Shown here piece by piece: positions 57,976-64,000 of a stretch of DNA of 64,000 nt (positions are counted from its first letter, which is position 1; the number at the start of each line of letters is the position of its first letter). The translations under genes and the position numbers were made by a program. The notes beneath the pieces were generated by a model. That model ran no database searches. It was not told the origin of the DNA and worked only from the letters and a program-made list of their open reading frames with translations. Origin of the DNA: Microbacterium sp. C7(2022) (GTDB taxonomy: Bacteria; Actinomycetota; Actinomycetes; Actinomycetales; Microbacteriaceae); NCBI RefSeq assembly GCF_028823665.1, contig NZ_JAPEHV010000003.1, positions 310,001-374,000 on the forward strand, written 5' to 3'.

Positions 57976-59442
57976 ATGGGCAGACGCGCGACGATCGTCG
58001 GCAGCGGCCCGAACGGGTTGGCCGCTGCCGTCTCCCTTGCGCGTGCGGGGTACGAGACCACGGTGCTCGAAGCCGCAGAGACGCCGGGCGGCGGCATCCG
58101 TACCCTCGAAGCACCCGAAGGCTGGCAGTACGACGTGTGCTCGGCCGTGCACCCGGCAGCGCTCACCTCGCCCTTCTTCACGGCGTTCGGCCTGCGAGAG
58201 AAGGTCGACTGGATCGTGCCCGAGATCTCGTATGCGCACCCGCTGGACGGCGGTCGTGCGGCGCTCGCCTGGCGCGACCTGGATCGCACGGCGGAGGATC
58301 TCGGATCGGATGCCGCGGCCTGGCGCGCTCTGCTTCGCCCCCTCAGCACTCATCTTCACGAACTGGTCGACCTCACCGGCTCGCACCTGTTGAGGGTGCC
58401 CCGCTATCCCGTGATAGCCGCCCGATTCGCCGCGCGCGTCGCGCAGTCGAGCACCCGGGCCGGTCACGGCACCCTGCGCACGGTCGAGGCGCGCGCACTG
58501 CTCTCGGGGGTACTCGCCCACGCGATCGCGCGGCAGCCGTCGTTCGGTGCGGCGGCCTCGGGCTTGTTGCTCGCGGCGCACGCGCACTCCGACATGGGAT
58601 GGGCGTATCCGCGTGGTGGCGCGGGGCGCATCGCCGACGCGCTGATCGCCGACCTCGACGCACACGGCGGGCACGTGCAGACCGCCTCGCCGGTGCGCTC
58701 GCTCGAACATCTCGATTGGGGCGACCCCGGCGCAGGAGACGTCCTGATCCTCGACACGACGCCGCGCCTGCTCTTGACACATCCCGATCTGCCGACCGCC
58801 TACGCCCGTGCGGTGAGGCGTTATCGCTACGGCGGCGGCGCGGCTAAGGTCGACTTTCTGCTCGACGGGCCCGTTCCGTGGGCGAACGCAGATGTGGCCC
58901 GATCCCCCACCGTGCACGTGGGCGGGACGCGCGCGGAAGTCGAGGCCAGCGAAAACGCCGTCGCGCGCGGCCAGTTGAGCGAGCGCCCCTTCGCGCTCGT
59001 CGTTCAGCCTTCGGTGTTCGATGCGACGCGCGCAACGGACGGCCACCATGTGGTGTGGGCGTACATCCACGTGCCGTCAGGATCGACGACGGATGCCACG
59101 GCCCTCATCACCGCTCAACTCGAGCGCTTCGCGCCGGGCTTCTCGAGGGGGGTCATCGCGTCACGATCGATGACGGCCGCCGAACGCGCGGAGTTCAACC
59201 CGGCCGACATCGGCGGAGACATTCTGGGCGGGCAGTTCACTCTGGCTCAGGCGATCAGGCGCCCCGTGGTCGCACGGGTCCCCTGGCGTACGCCCCTGCC
59301 CGGCGTGTATCTGGGATCAGCGGCCAGCCCACCCGGCCCGGGGGTGACGGGGCTGCCGGGATGGTACGCAGCCCGTCAGGCACTTCGTGACGGGCTGGTG
59401 GGCGCGGCATCCCTCTCGGATCTCTTCGGGGAACGCGACTGA
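57976..59442 (+). CDS. Phytoene desaturase-like FAD oxidoreductase
   Basis: 488-residue CrtI/amine-oxidase superfamily protein. The FAD site RATIVGSGPNGLAAAVSLARAGYETTVLEAAETPGGGIRT is N-terminal. VPWRTPLPGVYLGSAASPPGPGVTGLPGWYAARQAL near the C terminus is a typical FAD/substrate part of the group (NAD(P)/FAD-dependent oxidoreductase annotation). No other carotenoid genes are near, so its substrate is uncertain. ATG has GAGG only 1 nt before it and may be leaderless or weakly translated. Confidence 0.85.
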   Translation: MGRRATIVGSGPNGLAAAVSLARAGYETTVLEAAETPGGGIRTLEAPEGWQYDVCSAVHPAALTSPFFTAFGLREKVDWIVPEISYAHPLDGGRAALAWRDLDRTAEDLGSDAAAWRALLRPLSTHLHELVDLTGSHLLRVPRYPVIAARFAARVAQSSTRAGHGTLRTVEARALLSGVLAHAIARQPSFGAAASGLLLAAHAHSDMGWAYPRGGAGRIADALIADLDAHGGHVQTASPVRSLEHLDWGDPGAGDVLILDTTPRLLLTHPDLPTAYARAVRRYRYGGGAAKVDFLLDGPVPWANADVARSPTVHVGGTRAEVEASENAVARGQLSERPFALVVQPSVFDATRATDGHHVVWAYIHVPSGSTTDATALITAQLERFAPGFSRGVIASRSMTAAERAEFNPADIGGDILGGQFTLAQAIRRPVVARVPWRTPLPGVYLGSAASPPGPGVTGLPGWYAARQALRDGLVGAASLSDLFGERD

Positions 59443-59468
59443 GGCCCCTCACCGTCGCGCAGTGGTGA

Positions 59469-59651
59469 TCAGCTGGCGTTGCGGTCGCGGAAGAAGTAGC
59501 GCAGCGCGAAGAAGACCAGGGCCGCGACCACGAGGACGACGAGCGCCTTGAAGAAGAAGGCCAGCACCGAGAACAGCACGTTCACGAGGAACCAGGCGAT
59601 CACGATCGCCACGATCACGCCGACGATGGTCCAGATGGTGTTCTTGGTCAT
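59469..59651 (-). CDS. Small membrane protein of unknown function
   Basis: 60 residues, nearly all hydrophobic: two helices (TIVGVIVAIVIAWFLVNVLFSVLAF and LVVLVVAALVFFALRYFF) with a short turn and a basic end (RDRNAS). Similar short two-helix proteins are common in this group of bacteria. ATG at 59651 is leaderless (TAGGCT, 6 nt), which supports that it is a real gene. No partner is evident. Confidence 0.7.
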   Translation of the reverse strand: MTKNTIWTIVGVIVAIVIAWFLVNVLFSVLAFFFKALVVLVVAALVFFALRYFFRDRNAS

Positions 59652-59657
59652 CGCACC

Positions 59658-59663
59658 AGCCTA
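59658..59663 (-). promoter_or_regulatory. -10 box of the small membrane gene (leaderless)
   Basis: TAGGCT, 6 nt, ATG at 59651. Confidence 0.6.
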
Positions 59664-59699
59664 ACCGGGCGCCGCGCCCCGCCAGATCTCAGCCCCGGG

Positions 59700-60542
59700 T
59701 CACGAAGCCCACTGCGTGGTCGCCCAAGTCACCGCTGACAGGCTCGCCTGGCCCGAGACCGAGGGGTGGAAGTAGTCCCTCGTGCTGATGTCGGACTTGC
59801 TGAACTCGTAGTTCGCCACCGCTCCCCCGTCGTAGCGGCACTTCGCCGTCTGCGCGCAGAGCTCCGCGAGCGTCGCGTTGTACTCATTCACGCGGGCCTG
59901 CACCGCCGCGCGTCGGTCGACATCCGCTTGCTTCGTACTCGTGGGGTTGGCGAGCATCGACGGGCAGAAACGCAACGTCGCCCAGGCGAGACGAGCTTTC
60001 ACGGTTCCCTTGTTCAGCTCGTACAGGCGCTGCAAGCTCGGGATGCTGGCCACGAAAATCTCAGCGTCGGATGCTGCAAGGGCGTCCAGCGCGGCTTTGA
60101 CATTGTCTCGGTAGGTCGTCGTCGCAGTCATCGCACTCACCGACGACGCGCACGCGTCGTTCGCGCCGATCTGTACCGTCACGTATTGCGCGCCTTGGCG
60201 TACAGCCCTCTGCGCTTGTGCGGCAAGGTCTGCAGAATCCGCTCCGGAGACGCTGTTGTTATAGGAACGCAAGGAGGTCGCGCCAGCGCTCTTCATCCGC
60301 GAGGCATGGGATGCCACGCTGCTCGCTGTACCGGTAGACCAACTGTTGGACATGCAGAGCACGAGGTTGCTGCAACTCATCGCCGCCTGCGATATCGAGT
60401 CGCCGATGGCAGCCATCTTGGTGATGGATGCTGGCGACGGTGCCGCCGTCGCCGCCGATGCTGTGGCGAGGGTTCCCGTGACGAGGAGCGTCGCCGCCGC
60501 GGTGGCGGCGAGGGCCCGGCGGGCCTTGGTGGTAAAGCGCAT
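59700..60542 (-). CDS. Secreted SGNH/GDSL hydrolase
   Basis: 280 residues. The signal peptide RRALAATAAATLLVTGTLATASAATA is removed after an AxA site, so the enzyme is exported. Block I is AAIGDSISQA with the nucleophile Ser, block III is VQIGANDACA, and block V is DYFHPSVSGQ with the catalytic Asp and His. Several Cys outside may form disulfides. Likely esterase or lipase; the substrate is unknown. ATG at 60542 has CTGGAG 7 nt upstream. A good promoter lies about 125 bp before it. Confidence 0.9.
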   Translation of the reverse strand: MRFTTKARRALAATAAATLLVTGTLATASAATAAPSPASITKMAAIGDSISQAAMSCSNLVLCMSNSWSTGTASSVASHASRMKSAGATSLRSYNNSVSGADSADLAAQAQRAVRQGAQYVTVQIGANDACASSVSAMTATTTYRDNVKAALDALAASDAEIFVASIPSLQRLYELNKGTVKARLAWATLRFCPSMLANPTSTKQADVDRRAAVQARVNEYNATLAELCAQTAKCRYDGGAVANYEFSKSDISTRDYFHPSVSGQASLSAVTWATTQWAS

Positions 60543-60668
60543 GATCGGACTCCAGGGTTGAGAGCGGGACTGGCAGAGCACGGCGTGCGGTCGCGCTCGA
60601 TTCGGGTCGATTGATCAATTCATCGATGATTCGCGCAGACCCACTCGTCGTCGAGTAGATCTGCCCGA

Positions 60669-60697
60669 AGAGTACTCTCGTGCGTCGCGACTGACAA
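60669..60697 (-). promoter_or_regulatory. Promoter of the SGNH hydrolase gene
   Basis: TTGTCA (60697-60692), 17 nt, TACTCT (60674-60669). It predicts a start near 60662 and a 5' leader of about 120 nt with palindromes ATTGATCAAT and TCATCGATGA. Confidence 0.6.
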
Positions 60698-60703
60698 CGG
60701 GAA

Positions 60704-60721
60704 GTTCGCGACTCCGCGAAC
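60704..60721 (-). terminator. Hairpin after sbcC
   Basis: GTTCGCG-ACTC-CGCGAAC, 7-bp stem, followed on the minus strand by TTCCCGTTGT. It lies between the sbcC stop and the SGNH promoter. Confidence 0.5.
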
Positions 60722-60726
60722 GTCGG

Positions 60727-63700
60727 TCAGGGGTGCGATACCGCCGCCTGTGCGATCGTGCTCGCGCCCTGCGCGGAGGCACGCACCTCGACGCGCGCGG
60801 GAATACGTTCCTTCATCGCCGCCACGTGGCTGATGATCCCCACCGTTCGGCCTCCCTGACGCAGCTCGTCGAGCGTACTCATCGCCATCTCGAGCGTCTC
60901 AGCGTCGAGGGAGCCGAAACCTTCGTCGATGAACAACGTGTCGAGAGTGACGCCTCCGGCGCGTGCGGTCACCACTTCGGCAAGACCCAGCGCCAGCGCG
61001 AGGGATGCGAGAAAGGTTTCCCCTCCGGAGAGCGATTGCGGGGATCGCGCTTTGCCGGTGTGCGCGTCGACGACTTCGAGTCCGAGACCCGAGGCACGGT
61101 TGCGGGCGGCGAGTGCATCAGTGTGGCGCAAGCGGTATCGCCCACTCGACATCTCCTCGAGTCGGCGGGCGGCGGCGATCACAATCTGTTCGAGCTCGGC
61201 GGCGAGCACGAACGTCTCAAGGTCCATCTTCTTCACGTTGCGCCCCGCGACGGCGTCGGCGAGCCCCACAATCACACGATGTTCGGCCGCCGCGGCGGCT
61301 GTGCGTTCGTGCGCGCTCGTGGCGCGAGCGTGCACGTCAGCCAGCCGTGTGGCCACGCTTCGGGCCGTCGTCGCGGTCGCCGCCGCCGCCGCATGCGCGC
61401 CGTCTGCCACCGCGGCCGCTTCGCGCGAGGCGTCGATGTCGACCAGGTCTTCCGGCGCGCCAGCCAGGTCGATCTCGAGTTGGCGCAGCGTCTCTCGGCG
61501 CCCGGCCAGGTCGGCGTCGTACTCACGCACACGCGCGTCGAAAGCATCACGCTGCGACGCAGTGCGCAGGGCCGTACGGGCCGCACCGGCATCGCTGAAC
61601 GTCGACTCCTTGAGGCGTGCGACAAGGTCAGCCTCTGCCACCGCAAGGGCCTCGCGTGCAACCGCGAGATCGCTACGAGCATCGCGGAGCGCGCGAGCAC
61701 GTTCGCGGTGTGCCGAGACGTCGGCCACGCGCTCTGAGACCGTGGCGAACTCGCCCCGGGCGGCGACGACCGCCGCGCGGGCCGCATCGGCACGGGCGCT
61801 GAGCGCGGCGCGCTCCTCCTTGGCGGCTGCGGCTACAGCCGTGGCATCGGCGATCTGCCTCTCGGACTCATCGATCCGCTGACGCGCCGCCTCCTGTTCC
61901 TGGCGGATCGCCTGCGCGCGCACGACCGCCTCCCCCGCCGCATCCCGTGCAGCACGCGCGGTTGCGAGCAAATCGTCGAGTTCTTCGCCCCCCATGTCGT
62001 TGGCGCGTGCTCGCGCGTCGGCGAGCTTGCTGTGCAGGTCACGTGCTGCCTTCTCGGCGGCCGTTGCGGCGCTCCCGGCCGCGTCGGCGGCCCGCTGGGC
62101 GCGATCAACATCGTCATCGGTGACGGCTTCGTCATCCGTTCGCGTCGCAGGGTGGGGGTGTTCGTGCGACCCGCACACGGCGCACGGCTCGCCCTCGACG
62201 AGATCCGCGGCCAGGTCCGCGGCGGCACCCGTGAGGCGCCGCCGCAACAGCGTCCCGACCGCTGCGACCGCCAAAGCGTGCGCAGCAACGGCGTCTGCGT
62301 GACGCTGATCGGCCGTCAGTGATTCACCCGTGAGGTCGCGCACGCGGGCGGCGGCATCGCGCTGCGCGCTCAGCGATTGCACACGCTCAGCCAGCACATC
62401 AGCCTGCGCCGCGCGCTCCTGCACCTCCGCGTAGTCGCGTTCGAGCTCGGGCACCTTCTGTCGCGCTTCGTCGCGCCGGCTCACCGCGGCGTCGATCTGC
62501 GACTGGGCACGCGAGACACGAGCATCCACTTCACTCATGTCCGCGTCGAGGGTGTGAAGCGCGTGCTCGTGCTCGAGTGCCTCTTCCCAAATGCGAATGT
62601 CTCCCGTAAGCGCGTCGATCACCTCTGCCAGCTCCGACACCTCACTGTGCGCGTCGCCTCCCGCGTTCTGCCACTCGCGCTCGCGCTGTTCCACACGAGT
62701 TGTTCGCACCTCGCAGGCGGCCGATGCGGTTTCCGCGGCGTCGAGGGGCGCGCGCAGCGACTCGGCCGCGAGTGCCTCTGCAAGCTCGACGCGTACGAGT
62801 GCCACTTCTCCCGCAGACTCTTCGAGAACCGCCAGCGCTTCGCGCGCACGCACGCGCTTGAGCTGTGCTTCTCTCACCGCGACTTGCTCCGCGTGAGCAC
62901 CTTGCGCGGCAACGCGCACTTCATCAGCCCGTTCTCGCGCGAAGTCGGCGGCGTCGGCGGCGTAGCGGGCGCGCAGGATGGAGCGTTCCAGCGCGATCAG
63001 GCGGTGCGCCGGGTCACGATCGGCGGGCGGCGCGTCACTGCCCTGCGAGTCGTCTTCGCTCGCTTCCGCAGCACCGAGCGCGTTCTCGGCGACAACGCGC
63101 TCGGCTTCGGTCAGAAGAAAATCCAGTTCGTCCCCACGCTTGTCCGCCGAGCGCTGCGAGTCACGACGCCGCTGTTCGAGCGCTGCCTCGTAGTCGACGT
63201 AAGTCCGCGAGCCGAACAGATTGCGCAACAACGCCTGCCGCTCGTCGTTACCCGCGAGGAGGAAGTCGGCGAACTTGTTCTGCGCCAGCAGGATCACCTG
63301 CAGAAACTGCGCGCCGGTGAGGCCCACGATCTCCTCGGCGATGAGCGTGCCGGCCTCTTTCGCGTGGGTGGTCAAACCGCGCCAGCCCTCGCCGTCGCGG
63401 ACCGACACTTCGACCCGCGCCTTCTCGGGCGTCATGCCCTCGCCGCGCGCCTTCGGCCGGTCGTACTCGGGAGAACGCACCACGCGGTAGCGCTGGCCAT
63501 GCGCAGAAAACTCGAGCACGACCTGGGTCGGTTCGTCGGGGGCGCAGTGGTCGCTGCGGAGGCGCTTCCCCGCCCCCTCGTAGCGCGGCACCATGCCGTA
63601 CAGCGCGAAGCACACCCCGTCGAGAATGCTGGACTTGCCCGCGCCCGTGCGCCCCGAGATCAAGAAGATGCCATCGTCGTCGAACGCGTCGAAGTCGACG

Positions 63701-63756
63701 ACCTGCCGGTGCCGGAACGGACCGAATCCCTCGAGTTCGAGTCGGTGCAGCTTCAT
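60727..63756 (-). CDS. sbcC: SbcC/Rad50-type DNA repair ATPase
   Basis: 1009-residue SMC-like ATPase working with SbcD in clearing DNA hairpins and ends. The N part has GPFRHRQVVDFDAFDDDGIFLISGRTGAGKSSILDGVCFALYG (Walker A). Long coiled coils follow, with the zinc hook EGEPCAVCGSHEHPH (CxxC near 520) in the middle. The C part has the signature SPQSLSGGETFLASLALALGLAE and Walker B LDTLFIDEGFGSLDAETLEMA. The coils are short for the family (about 1000 residues). ATG overlaps the sbcD stop (ATGA). Confidence 0.94.
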   Translation of the reverse strand: MKLHRLELEGFGPFRHRQVVDFDAFDDDGIFLISGRTGAGKSSILDGVCFALYGMVPRYEGAGKRLRSDHCAPDEPTQVVLEFSAHGQRYRVVRSPEYDRPKARGEGMTPEKARVEVSVRDGEGWRGLTTHAKEAGTLIAEEIVGLTGAQFLQVILLAQNKFADFLLAGNDERQALLRNLFGSRTYVDYEAALEQRRRDSQRSADKRGDELDFLLTEAERVVAENALGAAEASEDDSQGSDAPPADRDPAHRLIALERSILRARYAADAADFARERADEVRVAAQGAHAEQVAVREAQLKRVRAREALAVLEESAGEVALVRVELAEALAAESLRAPLDAAETASAACEVRTTRVEQREREWQNAGGDAHSEVSELAEVIDALTGDIRIWEEALEHEHALHTLDADMSEVDARVSRAQSQIDAAVSRRDEARQKVPELERDYAEVQERAAQADVLAERVQSLSAQRDAAARVRDLTGESLTADQRHADAVAAHALAVAAVGTLLRRRLTGAAADLAADLVEGEPCAVCGSHEHPHPATRTDDEAVTDDDVDRAQRAADAAGSAATAAEKAARDLHSKLADARARANDMGGEELDDLLATARAARDAAGEAVVRAQAIRQEQEAARQRIDESERQIADATAVAAAAKEERAALSARADAARAAVVAARGEFATVSERVADVSAHRERARALRDARSDLAVAREALAVAEADLVARLKESTFSDAGAARTALRTASQRDAFDARVREYDADLAGRRETLRQLEIDLAGAPEDLVDIDASREAAAVADGAHAAAAATATTARSVATRLADVHARATSAHERTAAAAAEHRVIVGLADAVAGRNVKKMDLETFVLAAELEQIVIAAARRLEEMSSGRYRLRHTDALAARNRASGLGLEVVDAHTGKARSPQSLSGGETFLASLALALGLAEVVTARAGGVTLDTLFIDEGFGSLDAETLEMAMSTLDELRQGGRTVGIISHVAAMKERIPARVEVRASAQGASTIAQAAVSHP

Positions 63757-64000
63757 ACGAGAGCGTCCGAGGCCTCGCGCTCGCGCACCACCTCGCGAAG
63801 AATCTCGCGTTCTGCGTCACTGGCGCCGACACCGTTTCGCACGTGGGTGAGGAAGGCATCGATCACCTCGAGGTCACTGCGGGTCGCCCGCAACCTCGAC
63901 GCGTAGGACGTCTCACCATCGTCGTGAATCACGTCGGGCGCGTGCACGACCTTGGCACAGTGCGCGAAGCGCGTCTGCAGTCGCCGCATCGGATCACTCT
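63753..64000 (-). CDS. sbcD: SbcD nuclease, C-terminal part
   Basis: The 3' end of the gene; its start lies beyond the window. About 82 codons are seen, in frame through SDP-MRRLQTRFAHCAKVVHAPDV and ending EREASDALV. This is the C-terminal capping/dimer region of SbcD/Mre11, not the nuclease core, so catalytic residues cannot be checked. The link comes from the ATGA overlap with sbcC and the family pattern. Confidence 0.8.
   Translation of the reverse strand, partial: SDPMRRLQTRFAHCAKVVHAPDVIHDDGETSYASRLRATRSDLEVIDAFLTHVRNGVGASDAEREILREVVREREASDALV

Noticed and set aside
1..64000. Insertion sequence or prophage
   Set aside because: No transposase, integrase or phage structural gene is seen anywhere. 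The small repeats carry no genes.

Overview
The window reads as a chromosomal segment of a high-GC actinobacterium, most likely Microbacteriaceae and perhaps Microbacterium. This is an inference from the very high G+C, two F420-type luciferase-like oxidoreductases, a menaquinone pathway, a 32-residue bS22 ribosomal protein, an archaeal-type aspartyl-tRNA synthetase and many leaderless starts of the form TAG(G/A)(C/A)T-N6-(A/G)TG. Genes are packed on both strands. I see no rRNA, tRNA, CRISPR, transposase or prophage block.

Layout. 1-5.4 kb holds the end of a carboxymuconolactone-decarboxylase-like gene, a MalT-type LuxR regulator, a repeat-rich spacer, an ArsR/VOC gene pair with a self-contained operator-promoter, an alpha/beta hydrolase and an HD-domain protein. 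5.4-17.8 kb is the menaquinone region: ferredoxin-NADP reductase, polyprenyl diphosphate synthase, menG, DUF402 protein, menF, PPK2, menD, PLDc_N membrane protein, DUF4229 protein, menA, menE, a 442-bp repeat-filled spacer and menB. menC lies apart at 27.8 kb. 17.8-21.4 kb encodes a lipoprotein and a 988-residue single-chain ECF transporter (T-A-A'-S), facing cobalamin-dependent metH (21.9-25.5 kb). 25.5-29.4 kb holds an F420 oxidoreductase, a PadR/HAAS-type pair, menC and a TetR regulator. 29.5-34.8 kb is an efflux-type operon: an MMPL/RND permease carrying a degenerate ABC-ATPase-like C-terminal domain, then a YhgE/Pip protein, closed by a strong terminator and preceded by three palindromes.

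35-40 kb is a System II cytochrome c maturation operon (histidine phosphatase, resA, ccdA, resB, ccsB) with overlapping ends. 40-47.8 kb has a DUF368 protein, aspS, a tyrosine phosphatase, glutaredoxin, rhodanese, bS22, a small HTH protein, an ArsR regulator, trkH/trkA potassium uptake and proC. 48-60.5 kb has a CDF metal exporter, another F420 oxidoreductase, tadA, upp, a DUF3467 protein, a large TM0106-type nuclease-helicase, glutamine-dependent NAD synthase, a PPTase-like protein lacking the usual catalytic residues, a CrtI-like oxidoreductase, a small membrane protein and a secreted SGNH hydrolase. The window ends in sbcC and the 3' part of sbcD.

Functional links. The menaquinone genes and the cytochrome c maturation operon together serve a menaquinone/cytochrome c respiratory chain. 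The ECF system may supply cobalamin to MetH; its substrate is inferred only. The most unusual items are the fused ECF transporter, the MMPL-pseudoABC fusion, the PPTase-like protein without its motifs, the dispersed 75-bp inverted repeats, and the regular leaderless promoter grammar.
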